NCBI GenBank assembly: GCA_963693365.1 | Contig: CAVNZM010000011.1 | Span: forward strand, 372,001-436,000 | Source: Amoebidium appalachense | Taxonomy: Eukaryota > Ichthyosporea | Length of the DNA: 64,000 nucleotides | Direction: 5' to 3' | Shown: positions 11,170 through 33,515 of the stretch, piece by piece | Numbering within the stretch: the stretch's first letter is position 1 | How the letters are laid out: each line of letters begins with the position of its first letter | Notes under the pieces: generated by a model | The model's database searches: none | What the model saw: only the letters and a program-made list of their open reading frames with translations | What the model was told of the DNA's origin: nothing | Translations under genes and position numbers: made by a program

Positions 11170-11877
11170 TGTCATCTTCACTTAATTCTCAGCAAGACTT
11201 AGAAGTTTTGTTTGGTATTTATTTATTAGTTGTTGTAGTTTGTTTCCTTTTCCTTTCTTCATTTCTTTCTTTCTTTTCCGTTTCCGTGTACACGACATCT
11301 TAGATCTGTGTACGTATCGACATACTTAGCTCGCGCACACGTATTGTCGTTTGCGTCAAAATCTATATATGTCATCCAATCATATCTCGTTTGTATTTTC
11401 CCAAATATAGTAACTTACATTCCTTTCTCATTTCTTTCCCACGACGTAGCATTGTGCTATGTTCTTCAACTATTAGGAATAATTATATTTAGACGTGTTA
11501 TGATAAGAACATGTATAAATATATGTTATGAATTAATAGTTACATAAGTGGTTTCATTTTGTTAAATGTTTCCGTGCTTTTATTAGAAGTTTCTTTCATT
11601 AGAGGATTGAGTTTTATATTCTATGTGTCGACAGACATTTTAATCGAGATATTTTACACTCATAGTTTTCGTCCTTTTGATTGGTTTATCGTTTCACATT
11701 CCCAAGTATAAAAGGGACCTCATCTTGAAATAAATCACAAGCAGTCGTATTCACTTCCTATGGTTCCAGAAATCGTTCCTCCTCTCCGGTTGTGTTTTTC
11801 CCGTGTGTCTTTGTGTTGTGTTTTACATAACACCCATCTGTGCTCTCTGCTTCTCCGTTTACCCACACAAAATAACA
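11170..11877 (+). repeat. 3' LTR of element B
   Basis: 708-bp copy of the 5' LTR, TGTCATC to AATAACA, without the 19-bp duplication, followed by the GAAAG target duplication. Confidence 0.93.
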
Positions 11878-12960
11878 GAAAGCCCGGGGAGCGGCAGCCC
11901 CCCCCTTGCACTGTGCCGTAGTGTGGGTAGTAGAGGCAGGGTGGTTGATGCAGGACCCAGGCGGGAGGGGACCACCCTTAGGTTTGCGGCCGTTGGCACG
12001 GTTGCCCCCCTTGCACATGGCGGTAGTGTGACTGGTAGACAGTGGGTGGTTGACGCAGGAACCCTTGGGGTAGGTGCTGGCACGGTTGTTGCCAGAGTTG
12101 CTGTGTTGGCCGTTGCCGTTGGGGCACTGAGACTTGATGTGGCCTGGTTTGCCGCAGCCGTGGCAGATGACAGGTTGAGGAGCCCGTGTGGTGAAGGCGG
12201 CCGGCCCGGAGCTGGTAGTCACACGTGCACGTGGGTGGCTGGTCTCATATGCCCGTAGCTGTTGGAGGAGGCCCATCACGGTAGGCTTGGGTGTCATCTT
12301 GTAGGCAATTACAGGCATTTCGTAGTAAGGCACCTTGCCGAGGTCGTTGGTGAGCTTGGTCAGCACTTGAGCATCACCAATTTGTGTGCCGTAATCGGCC
12401 AGGCGCCGCACGTAGCCGCGGAGTTTCATGGCGTATTTCGTCGCGGTGTCCGTAGGTTCAGGCGTAGAATTCATGTACAGCCCGATAAGGTCGTACTGAT
12501 TGGCCTCAGATTGCTCCAGGTAGTGGGCAGATAGGGCCGACCATATCTCCGCAGGTGTGGTGGTGCGTGTTAACCCTAGGATACAACGCACGTCAACCGA
12601 GAGTGCTTGCCACAGGTAGGAACGGGCAGTGTCGACCTGTTCACGGGTAGCCGGGTGCTCCGTACTGGGCGCGATGGTGTGGAGAAGACCAGCACCAGAA
12701 AGCTGGACATACATGGTTTCGGCCCATGTGTGGTAGTCCGTGCCTGAATCATTATCAATGCCAGTGAAGAGAGGGATGTCGACCTTGAACTTGATGGAAT
12801 CATTACGTGAGGGGCCCATAACCCTGTTGGACATTGTGTTCATAGAAGCTAGTTCTAGTGCACGTTGTTCCTTCTGTAAGTCAGAAATGATTGCATCTTG
12901 TGAGGCCAACCTCTGCTCCAGTAGTTGGACTAGTTGCTGCAACTGTAAGTTGTCAGACAT
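11878..12960 (-). CDS. gag: Element A Gag
   Basis: Starts at the ATG at 12960 and reads down to the B insertion at 11878, where it continues in frame into the protease at 5465. Residues 5-40 (LQLQQLVQLLEQ and on) look like a coiled coil. A copia Gag body follows (HTWAETMYVQL, EIWSALSAHYLEQSEANQ, LRGYVRRLADYG). A canonical zinc knuckle, CHGCGKPGHIKSQC (C-X2-C-X4-H-X4-C), lies near residue 265. After it come two further Cys/His units, CVNHPLSTSHTTAMC and CINHPASTTHTTAQC (C-X2-H-X5-H-X4-C). The start codon lies inside the LTR, 135 nt before its end, so the first 45 residues are LTR-encoded and the frame then reads through the primer site as RVMGP. Yeast Ty1 also starts its Gag in the LTR. Confidence 0.88.
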
Positions 12961-13553
12961 AGTGTCGTGTATGATGGGTAACTAGTCTATGTGTTTTGTG
13001 CACTGGAAACGACAGTAGAAATGTGTAAATCAAACGTTCTGCTTCCCATGTTTGTGACATGGGAGGCACTGCTTTATATAGTCGTTGGCCACCTCATGGT
13101 GGCCTCGTGTGCACCCTGGTGGTGGGCCATGTACAGCATGGCCGAAAAGAGAGCACAATGAAAACAAGTCGTTAAAGATATAAAAGTTAACTGTGCACGT
13201 TGAGTGGCTAGTTAACTTGCACTAAAGCACACAAATAAACGTGTTTAACACACCAATTGCAGTTAAACGCAAATCTTGCTTCACACAACTAAAAATATTC
13301 TGAGAATATCCGGGAATAAAGCACACTACCACTCTAAGAATAGAATCCTGTGGCAAATATAGACATGACATCATCTGAACCGGGAATATTAATTAATGAG
13401 CACAATTAGCACGTTGCTAGTGAAGCTCGTCATTGGTACAGTTTTGGCTCAAACATATAACTACCATATATGAATATGACCGTAAACAAAAGCTCTATGC
13501 ACTCGAGTGAGTGTTGAAACAGTTATTCAATTGCTCAGAAACTTTCTCTAACA
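12825..13553 (-). repeat. 5' LTR of element A
   Basis: 729 bp. On the minus strand it begins TGTTAGA at 13553 and ends TCCAACA at 12825, followed at once by the initiator-tRNA-Met primer site (GGGTTATGGGCCCC, 12824 downwards). A TATATAAAG box lies at 13080-13072, about 115 nt before the gag ATG. The plus-side neighbour gacat (13554-13558) should be A's target duplication; its partner is outside the window. Confidence 0.82.
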
Positions 13554-13592
13554 GACATTGCTAGCCGGGAGTACCAGTGTACTCCAACATAT

Positions 13593-13637
<45 letters not shown>

Positions 13638-13807
13638 AAGAAAAAAAAAAAAAAAAAAAGGCAACAACATGGCCGCCGTCATTGCCTCATATCCAAAACG
13701 CATATTCTCCTTCAGGCACTTGCAATGTCCCCGAACATGTCACAGCACCCACCTACATACATCATATGCTGACATGCCACCAACACAATAGGTGGCGTGT
13801 TTGCCAT
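13554..13807. repeat. Spacer with a poly-C then poly-A composite tract
   Basis: A run of C (13594-13635) passes directly into an A-rich run (13636-13659, with one G). The rest is unique-looking sequence with no gene signal. Confidence 0.8.
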
Positions 13808-14128
13808 ATTCAGCTATGTTCACCTTGCACTTGCCATTTTTAGCTATGTTCACCTTGCACTTGCCATTTTTAGCTCAATTCACCTTCCATAGCTATCTTT
13901 ACCTTGCACTTGCCATATTTAGCTATGTTCACCTTGCACTTGCCATATTTAGCTATGTTCACCTTGCACTTGCCATATTTAGCTATGTTCACCTTGCACT
14001 TGCCATATTTAGCTCTATTTACCTTGCACTTGCCATATCCGGCTATGTCCACCGTGCACTTGCCATATTTGGCTATGTCCACCTTGCACTTGCCATATCC
14101 GGCTATGTCCACCTTGCACTTGCCATAT

Positions 14129-14135
<7 letters not shown>
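13808..14135. repeat. 30-bp minisatellite, about 11 units
   Basis: Tandem units of the type ttgccatatttagctatgtt plus caccttgcac. The 30-bp period keeps all frames open; the minus strand reads as YGKCKVNIAK decamers. It ends at the 3' end of TYW1, so it is probably just downstream of, or within, that gene's 3' untranslated region. No evidence that it is translated. Confidence 0.9.
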
Positions 14136-24620
<10,485 letters not shown>

Positions 24621-25155
24621 GGTGCCACTGTGTACACTTGCGCAAGTATTTTTGCTTACTCTACAAAGTAATTTTACTAGCTAGCACATGCACACAACAA
24701 TACATAGCCTACAGAAACACCCAATATTGTGTGTTTTTGTGAAGTTTGAAGTACGTGCACGTGCACTGCAAAGGCTTTCGGTGATTACGTCACCGCACCG
24801 GTCTGATGTCGCAAGATAAGCCATATTGGACATGGCAAACAACAGAACTTATGAGTTGCTTTAATTGGTGGTTGTGTCTCTCAATCTAGATTATAAATAA
24901 TCTTTATAGTCATTCACAGTCAAAATATCATGTCCCCCAACATCCATCATGGTTTCCCGCCAAAACTTCCCTATGCCGCTGTCGCCGAGTCGGCCCACAA
25001 CAGAAAACAGGAAAACTGAAACAGAAGGCAAACTGCCAGTAAAGCACAAAACAGAAAACAGACACCACGACACCATAAGCACACAATAAGCACACATTAG
25101 TACCCAAGAGCTCTCAGCACAACCTTCCTTCACCCCCGTCACCACACCTCTCAAC
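24621..25155. promoter_or_regulatory. Shared promoter region of TYW1 and thymidylate kinase
   Basis: The 535 bp between the two divergent start codons lacks the microsatellites that fill the introns on both sides, which suggests constraint. It contains a CRE/ATF-like word (attacgtcac near 24784) and an AT-rich stretch (gattataaataatctttata near 24889). Neither is proven to act. Confidence 0.6.
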
Positions 25156-26856
25156 ATGGTTTCTGCCGGGTCTGCCGCAGGACGTGGTGCGCTGATAGTG
25201 TTGGAGGGCTGTGACCGAAGCGGCAAATCCACACAGTGTGCTAATCTAGTCAAGGCCCTGTGTGCCCTGGGCACAAACGCAAAGCTGCTGCGCTTCCCAG
25301 GTGCGTGTGCTTGTCTGCGCATGTGCACGCTTGCAGAGCGGGCAGGTGGGCAGGCGGACGGGCCGGCAGGCCAGTGCTGTTGCGGGGAGGAGGGGGGGCA
25401 GGGGGGAGGGGGGGGGGGGGGGGGGGAGGAAGGGGGGGTGTGGATGGGAAGAGAGGGATTTTTTATGGGGCGACGGGGAAGCAGGGGAGGGGAGGGGCGA
25501 AGGGGGTGGGGAGCAGGCTTTAGAATAGATCGAACCAAGCACTTCAGTACCGTGTGGCATGTTTCGGGCATTAATGAGCTGCTTCGTGCATGCTTGAGCG
25601 TGCACATAGTATGTTCGTTGCTATCGCTTGTCTGCCATCACTTATTGGTGTTTTTGCAGGTGCTTGTGCATATTTCCTGTCATGCTGCATGTTTCCTGCT
25701 TGACTCTTGCTACTAGTACCAAACTCGTTAACAGCCTGGGTGTATTTACATGCCATAAAACACACATGCACAATTCAGTGTATATAGCCAGTTTGTGAGT
25801 GTGCTCACACACATAAAAACAATCGACGTGTGAAAGCACCTACACAAGCCAGCCACTAAGAGTGGGCACATACACTTCCACCAGCACGCACAAACGACCC
25901 TATACACATGTGAGTAATAAGCCTGCAAGAGAGAAGCATGCAAAAACATGCTAGCACATTTTCCTGTACTCACTCAACTACGTACCATTTTACTCAATTA
26001 CAGGTGTTCATGTCTTGTTTTTCCCCTCCCTGACTGCTCCCTCCCTGTTTACCTTCTCCCCCTTTCCCCCCCTCCCCTAGTCCCCCCTAGTCCCCCCTCC
26101 CCACGTGAACACACACCCCGGATTTCCCCAGTCACGTCTTTCGCCATCTATTCTCAGCCTGCAATTTTTTGCTCTCCTCCTTTCTGTCCCTTCCCCCCCA
26201 CCCCCACCCCCCACCCCACACACACGCGCGCGCAAACAGCCCCTTTATCCTTACTCATCCCCCCTTCCTTCCCCATCTCTAGACCGCATGACAACCATCG
26301 GGCAGATGATCAATGCCTACCTCACCAGCACCCTCGACCTCAGCGACCAGGCCATCCACCTGCTGTTCTCTGCAAACAGATGGGAGGCTATGTGAGTGCA
26401 TATGTGCCGTATAGTGTCGGGAGGGTGTGGTTGGGGATATGCGCTAGCCTGGTGGGGGCGGTGGAGATGGTGACTGGGGGATAGGGAGGGGTATCAGGTG
26501 GAGCTTGTGGAAAAGAAGTGTTGTTTGGAGCGGAGGGATGGGGTGGGTGCAGGAGAGTTGACTGGTGAGGCAAGAGGAGGATGGATGGAACGGGAGGAGT
26601 CTGAGGTAGACGTGGGCAAGGGGGAAAGTGGGAATACCATGCACCAATGTGGGGTGGCCATGCTGGGTGAGCTTGGGGAACAATCTAGTGGCTGTTGAGA
26701 ATGTAGGGTTTGGTGTGTAGAGAGGAAAGCTGGGGGACTGAAAGGCGCCGGCATACGTGATTGGTGATTGGAGAGCTCGCTTTCGCCTATTCTTTTAAAA
26801 ATTTTATTATTATTTATTGATTTTTCTATATCTCTCTTGGCAGATGAGGGGGATAT

Positions 26857-26899
<43 letters not shown>

Positions 26900-28426
26900 C
26901 GGGCCGGGAGGGGGGAGGAGGTAGGGGATTGGTGCCGGGGGAAGGGGGGAAGGCAGGGAGGGGGGAGGAAGGGTTCGTTTGCACGTGCAAGTACTGATGT
27001 GTCTCTGCAGGGCAAGCATGAGGCAGCAGCTGCAGGAGGGCACCACACTGGTGGTGGACAGATACGCTTACTCGGGGGTGGCATTCACTGCCGCCAAGGT
27101 ATGTCTGTGATGTCTTTGGGCATGCAGGGGGCTGTGGGGGTGTGCTGTTTGCAGTGAGATGTTGCATGGTGCACACAGGACGATGCATGGTGCACACAGG
27201 ACGATGCATGGTGCACACAGGACGATGCATGGTGCACACAGGACGATGCATGGTGCTGGAGGGAGGCAGGGATGGGCGTGTGTGTGCATACTGGGCATGC
27301 GAGTCTTGTGGTGCTGGATGCATGATTCTAGCTCCTTCTTCCACTTTTTTCGTAGCTTTTTTTGTTGCTGGTCTGCTTGAAAACGCACTGTGCAAGTGGG
27401 TGTTTTGAATGCACTCGGGCTAAATTACCAGAGTCTTTTTGGGAGGGGGGGGGGGGGGGGGGGGGGGGAGAGGTGGGGGGGGGGGGGGGGGGGGCAGGGA
27501 TGTCACAGCGGGGGGGGGGGGGGGAGGGGGGGGGAGGAGGAGGGGGACCTTTTTCTTTGTTGTTGGAAAGGGGGAAGAGGGGGAGGGGGGGGGGGGGAGG
27601 GGGAGGGGGAGGCTGAAGAAGCAAGAGGTAGCCAAAGAAGAAAATTGGGAATAGTTTCTGACTTTTCCTCTCCCCCCCCCCCCCCCCCCCCCTCACACCA
27701 CACACATATGAACCCCTTCTCCCGCTCTTCCCCCCCCCCCCCCCCCAAACAAAACCCCCCTCCCCCCTCCCCCTCCATCCATCCCCCTTCCTCCTTCATC
27801 CAACACCTTGACTGATTGCTAGCTCAATGTATGTGAACCCGAGTTGCACTGCACTTGTGTTTGTCTTCTGCCCTGCAATTATGTGCCCACACGGCCTATC
27901 TCCCTGTGTCTGTGTGGCTTATGACAGTCACGATGTATGCTTTGTATCAGGCAGAGCACAGGCTGGCCATACACACATGCCAGATTAGCAGCACCACAAT
28001 GTTCTAATGTGCAATAGCGCACGGCTAACTATCTACTTGATTCCCTCTTAGAAGATATGGAGATATACTATGAGATATGCAAAGCCACGTGGCTAACCAC
28101 GTGCTGTTTAGGGAATCGATGCCCATTGGTGCAGACAGCCAGACGTGGGATTGCTCAAACCTGATTTGACGCTATTTTTGGATCTACCCGTGGAGGAGGC
28201 GGCAAAGAGAGGCGACTTTGGACAGGTGGGTGCATGCACACAGGCACTCCCATACCCACATGCATTTACTCATACGCGCAAGCAAACACACATGCACCCA
28301 TACACACACTCACTAGCTCACTCACTCACCACACACCTATTTTTGTGTACGCGCGAACACACACCCATCCACACACACACACACACAGCACACACACACG
28401 GCACACACCGCACACAAACCCAAGGA

Positions 28427-28458
<32 letters not shown>

Positions 28459-28482
28459 GGGAGGGGGGGCAAGTGCTAATGC

Positions 28483-28561
<79 letters not shown>

Positions 28562-30098
28562 AATACACAAACACAAACAAACAGACACACGTGCGCACGC
28601 ACACACGAACACACCGAGGCTTAAGCTTTCACTCGGGCACCCCCACATGCATGCACACACTACCCGCACAGACACCCACACTCATAAAACGCCAATCAAA
28701 TTTCTCAGCATGACCTTCTCCTCGATGATGATCAATAAGGGCGGGGATCTAGTTGTGCTGCTTCTGTGCCTTGGTGCGTGCCTTGTGGGGGGGGGGGGCG
28801 GGGCGGGTACATGTGCGCAGGGGTGCTGGGGAGGACTGTGGAGGAAGGTAAACGGGTGTCGATGAAGAAGGGGGGGGGGGGGGGGGAGGGGGGGGAGGGG
28901 GCTGGGAAGGAGGGGGGGGGAGGGGGGTGGCAGAGAGAGGTTGGGGGGGGGGGACAGGGTGGGAGGGGATGGGTGGAGAGAGAGGGGGGAGGGCGGGCAG
29001 GGGGAGGAAAGGCGGGGAGGAGGGGGGGGGGGAGGGGGGATTTGGGGAAAGTAGGGGGGGAAGGGAGGGGAGAGTGAAAGGCCACTATTTTGCACGGTGA
29101 GCTACAAACAGCATCTGTTATTTTCATTTTGGTGACTACACATGGCTACGGATTTAGAAGTTGTGTGTGTGCACCCCATAGGCCCACACTTATGTGCTTA
29201 AGAGTACCACAAGTTGTCACACACACCCATGCACACATGTGCGGACCATACTTTCAATGTGTGACTGTTGGTATGTAGCCTCCCCCCCCCCCCCCCCCCC
29301 CCCCCCCCTCATCCTCTCTCTCCCTCTCGCTCCGCTCTCCGTCCAGATGACCCCCCCCCCCCCCCTTTCCAACCCCCCCCCCCAAAAAAAAAAGGGGGGG
29401 GGGGGGGGGAGGGGGGACGAGGGGAGGTGAGGGGGGGGAGCGGGGTAAAGCATGCGTAACCCTTCCCCCTCATATAAACCCCTTCACCCAGCCACATTCT
29501 GACCCTTGGATCCTTTTTTTTTCCTTTCACAGGAACGCTACGAACGAAGGGACTTCCAAGAGAAAGTCTATGCACAGTTTGGAGCCCTCAGGACACCCGA
29601 GTGGAAGGTGGGTGCTGTTTGACACTGTGCATGTGCTCACACACGCTACATTAAAGTGTAACCATAAACCCACTTGGGATTACCAAAATATACACGGCCC
29701 CAAAAGTATCTTTTAAATAGCTGCTGCTTGCGAGATTTTTAACGTGCATATTCAGCCATGCAGACAGTGAAGCATGGTCAACACACAGGCAAGGGCAGTG
29801 GCATCTATGTCATAGAAAGCAGACGATTCAAGCACACCCGCACACATGCACACTGGCACGGTTGTTGCGGGCACTAATTACTGGGGGTTAGCCGAGCACA
29901 CGCACAGAAAATTCCTGCAGATTTGCGAGCAAATATTGCACCCGTGCAATGTTATGCATGCACACACGCACGCACGTAAACTTGTACGCAAAATCTCTCG
30001 TTCACCTTGCATGTCTGTGGGAGCGCTTGCACTCGCACACGGACACAGGCGCGCATGCACACACACCCACACACCCACACACGCACTTGCTTGCGCGG

Positions 30099-30197
<99 letters not shown>

Positions 30198-30497
30198 ACC
30201 TGCAGGCAGGCAGACACGTGTGCACACACACGTGTTCACGCATGCATACACGCGTAGACCCCCTCCCACACACACACACACGGATATACCCATCAATTAC
30301 GTACACCTGCAGACACACTGTGCAACCTTTTGCAAGCACAGGTGCACTGACCTGTGCACGTGCAGGTGATTGATGCGCGGGGCAGCATCGAGGACATAGG
30401 AAAGCAACTTCTTGACCATGCCCAGGCCACCATCCGCACGGTGGCGGGCACAACCCTGGGCACCCTGTGGACAGACACACAGCCGGCCAGCCACTAG
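25156..30497 (+). CDS. DTYMK: Thymidylate kinase (6 exons)
   Basis: Phosphorylates dTMP to dTDP with ATP, needed for dTTP supply. Exons: 25156-25300, 26283-26391, 27011-27098, 28112-28225, 29533-29607, 30366-30497. They sum to 663 nt (220 residues; human 212), with every junction in phase and standard GT-AG sites. The P-loop GCDRSGKST is at residues 18-26. [19 protein letters not shown] (the DR motif), WCRQPDVGL and the lid region KRGDFGQERYE follow in the family's order. The start ATG is the first in a good context, with the family's usual short N-terminus. The introns carry G-rich, (CA)n and minisatellite sequence, but the exons are clean. It is divergent from TYW1 and could share its promoter. 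Confidence 0.95.
27164..27254. repeat. 21-bp tandem repeat, about 4.5 units
   Basis: Units of gcatggtgcacacaggacgat in the intron after thymidylate kinase exon 3; nearly perfect copies. Confidence 0.95.
27443..27617. repeat. Poly-G rich block in a thymidylate kinase intron
   Basis: Several G runs of 10-20 bases broken by short interruptions, on the transcribed sense strand. G-quadruplex formation in the pre-mRNA is conceivable. Confidence 0.85.
28485..28554. repeat. (CA)n microsatellite
   Basis: About 34 CA units in the intron between thymidylate kinase exons 4 and 5, preceded by a G run. Confidence 0.97.
30101..30194. repeat. (CA)n microsatellite
   Basis: About 47 CA units in the last intron of the thymidylate kinase gene. 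Confidence 0.97.
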
Positions 30498-32307
30498 TTG
30501 CTTCCCTGTGCCGGCACATGCGGAGGGATGGGATCGTTGGCGGCTGGGGCGGTACATTCATCAGGTGCGGCAAGATGCATGTTTGGGGGTGAACCTGAGA
30601 GATGCATGGGGCGACACATGCAGGGATGCATGGGGTTGGCTTGTGATGTAGTGCAGGTGGGAGCACTTGCAACATAAATGTACCGTGGCATGCGCGTTCG
30701 GAGGAGGAGGCCGGAGGAGGAGGAGAAGGGGGAGGAGGAGGTGGTGGTGGGTGGGTGGGTGGGGGGGGGAGTAAATGAGTCAGACCCTGTGCATGCATGT
30801 CACCATTGCCAACCAATTGTTAACGGTCACGAGATAGATTATCTATTATGATTATTATTATATTCATTTGACAAACTGTAAAGTTTGTACGATAAATCAT
30901 ACATGTTAGCGTTGAATATATATTCCTACTTTTTTTTAGTGCTTTATATTGTATACCATCAAAATTTATGCGAGCCTCGTGACTTGGCGTTCGTGCACAT
31001 ATAGTGCGTCCATGCACACGTGCATGTGTTTCCGTATTCACACGTGTGTGTTTGTGGCATAATATTGTAATAGTGGGCCATGCGACAGTATACATGCAAA
31101 TGTGCCCACTCTGCCAACATGCATGACATGCTGACATGACTTGGGGCCGTCCGATCGACTCGGGGGATGCATACAGTTGCAGCTCATGTCTAACTAACAA
31201 TAGCACTTTATTAATGCTCCCTTCCACATGTCTAACAATAGCACTTTATAACTGCTCCCCTCTGCTCCCTTCCACATGCAAATTTGCACAGCCACATGTT
31301 CACAGACAACTAATACACGTGCACGCGCACCGTGCCACGTGGCCACGACGTGGATGCTCGTTCTAATTAGATCTGGTTTCCACGGCTGGCCGGGATTCGG
31401 GGCAGGATCTGACACGTACGGTAGGAAGGAAAATGAGGCACCACCTCAGTAGGTGGTAGGGGCAGGGCGGTGGGCCACCGTGGCACCGCGGCCGGGCCAG
31501 CTGCATGTTAGACTGCATACGTAAACAATCAAAAAGTAGGAATACGAGATAGTAATGGCTAATGCTACGACAATTGGCCATGACGGGCGAAGCCCTTGAG
31601 TGCGCACATGCAAAAATACTTATCTAATATTAAAAGAAAAAAGAGAGACAATCTGTACACGTCTCGCAGATTACTTTTTCTTTTAGCCGGGTTTACTGAT
31701 TTCACACCGTCCTGCCGCGGCAGGGTTCGAATTTGGTTTCAAAGGCGTCGTATCTGCGTATACCACGACAAACACTGCGACCTCATTACAGAAAGCAATC
31801 GAAAGCCATTTGTTAATAATGGATGATGGAAAAAAAAAGGGCCTGTGTACAGGAAAATGCGACGTGATGGTTACGCTTGGTATCTAAAAAAAATCAAATT
31901 CGATAACCTTTTAGGTACGATCGAAAAATTTTCGGAAAACCAGGTGACCTCACGTTGATCTTGACGGGACTATGGGTAACGCAAGATTAAGTCAACATAG
32001 AGTCTTGAAATGTAGACTATTTTTTTGGCAATTGCGCAAGTGTAATGACGTCAGGGGCCGCCGGAAACTGACCAGGAAGGCAACTGCTTCGCCCAAGGAT
32101 TATCCTGGGCATGCATATGGGCAGTAATTATATATATAATACACACGTGATTCGTCAGTAAACGCACAGATCACACGTGCGTATACATATATAAATATAT
32201 ATATATATATATACACATCGATTCAAATGTCGCTCTTTATTATCTGCTAATAAATAGTATCCTTCGCGCATCCACCCCTAAACCAGGCCATCCGTGGCCC
32301 TAAGGGC
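30498..32307. other. Intergenic region, no gene called
   Basis: Holds a GGA-rich stretch (30701-30760), a 38-bp-class tandem duplication (atgtctaac, aatagcacttta; 31184-31276), and an AT dinucleotide run (32185-32213). Short open frames at 31596-31826 and about 31830-31965 are broken and not recognised. Confidence 0.6.
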
Positions 32308-32330
32308 CGGGGAACACCCCCATCCATGTC

Positions 32331-33515
32331 ATGGCACATGCCTATAATCGTTTCAGAACCTCTTTCAAAGTTCCATCTACACCCATCACACATGTGCGAC
32401 CATTAAAACGTCCAGCAGATACACCTACCACAGATGCACAACCAGAAAAACATCGCCTTAGACTAAGCGCAACACCTATTTACAATACACTACCCATTCA
32501 GAATAACACCACACCACTCCGTAGAAACACAATAACAACCATGCCGAAACTTTCGGTTGATACAGTACTGGCAGAACTTGCCCTCGTTAAGAAACAGCTA
32601 AATGAGCTGTTACCACTCAAGAACATGATAGAAAAACTCCAAACAGAAAATACCCAACTCAAGCTCACCATTGATTCACTCACAGCCCAGCTAAACATTA
32701 GTGGATCGCAAAACCCCAAAACTCATGAGCAAACATCTCGCGACGGAGACATTTCCACCCCAACACAAAACAACACAGGACCGGAAGCACAGCTCCCGGC
32801 AGAGTTCCTAGAATATGCGAACTCTCGTAAAACACCCGAGCTCCGCCAAATTGCCAAGGAAACATATGCCAGCATTCTTGCAGGCAACGAGTACCGCCGC
32901 AACTCCCCTCCCAAACCGCCGGCTAAGGGGAACACCCAAGCAAACGGTAACATCAACATCCCACCCAAATACGAGAGGGTGTATTTCAAAGTCAAGCACG
33001 GCAGACGCCCACACAGGGCCATGTGGTCCATCTTCAAGGCTCTCGGCTTCCGGTGCTCTCGCATCCTTTGTCTGTCCTTCATTGGATACGATGTGCTGGA
33101 AGTAGCAGTACGGGGCGACTATAACCGTGCGTTCATCCGTGACGCGACAAAGGGGTGTGGAAGCTTCTTCACCCACCTCCCAAGCTACGACCCATGCGCG
33201 CCGGAAAACATTCAGAAAGCAGACAAAGAACGTAAAGTGTCTGCTAAGAATGCGTGCGCCACACGTTGTCGTGTACGCATCAGCAAGGCAAAAGAGTTCC
33301 TCGCAAAGTTGGAAAACGATGCTACGAGCGTGATAGACACGGACACGAAGGAACCAATGTTTTCTGGTGAGAAACTGCTCGAGCGCAAACGCCGATGCGA
33401 GATGGAAATCGAGCTCTTCTGCGAACTGTTCGCGCTGGCGGAAGGTCGTGCATACGACCCCGTAAGCGACAAGTGGGAACCAACCCCACAGGTGTCGGAC
33501 CAAACCGATGCCTAA
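32331..33515 (+). CDS. LINE ORF1 protein
   Basis: 394 residues from the first in-frame ATG after a stop at 32301. The N-terminus is basic and Pro/Thr-rich. A coiled coil lies at about residues 65-125 (LAELALVKKQLNELLPL, then LQTENTQLKLTIDSLTAQL). From about residue 210 a mixed alpha/beta region (YERVYFKVKHGRRPHRAMW, ILCLSFIGYDVLEVAV) may be the RNA-binding part, followed by a Cys/Arg/Lys-rich segment. This fits the trimerising, nucleic-acid-binding role of LINE ORF1 proteins. I cannot place it in a named clade. The stop codon overlaps the ORF2 start. Confidence 0.8.
   Translation: MAHAYNRFRTSFKVPSTPITHVRPLKRPADTPTTDAQPEKHRLRLSATPIYNTLPIQNNTTPLRRNTITTMPKLSVDTVLAELALVKKQLNELLPLKNMIEKLQTENTQLKLTIDSLTAQLNISGSQNPKTHEQTSRDGDISTPTQNNTGPEAQLPAEFLEYANSRKTPELRQIAKETYASILAGNEYRRNSPPKPPAKGNTQANGNINIPPKYERVYFKVKHGRRPHRAMWSIFKALGFRCSRILCLSFIGYDVLEVAVRGDYNRAFIRDATKGCGSFFTHLPSYDPCAPENIQKADKERKVSAKNACATRCRVRISKAKEFLAKLENDATSVIDTDTKEPMFSGEKLLERKRRCEMEIELFCELFALAEGRAYDPVSDKWEPTPQVSDQTDA

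Larger units (their letters stand above)
5466..11877 (+). mobile_element. Element B: near-intact Ty1/copia retrotransposon
   Basis: A 6.4-kb copia element, flanked by the 5-bp target duplication GAAAG (5461-5465 and 11878-11882). Its LTRs are 727 bp and 708 bp. It has the copia domain order gag, protease, integrase, RT, RNase H. The LTRs appear identical except for one 19-bp duplication in the 5' copy, so the insertion is recent. It landed between the gag zinc-finger region and the protease of element A. I could not match the sequence after the 5' LTR (ggtttacggcccc) to a tRNA; it is not the initiator-Met site used by A and D. Confidence 0.95.

Noticed and set aside
31715-31745. tRNA-like B-box word (GGTTCGAAT)
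   Set aside because: No matching A box, acceptor stem or cloverleaf can be drawn; the word sits next to a simple palindrome.
31830-31965. Frame with RKMRRDGYAW, resembling the start of a CG-1 DNA-binding domain
   Set aside because: Only about ten residues match, the frame is broken on both sides, and no splice-supported exon continues it.
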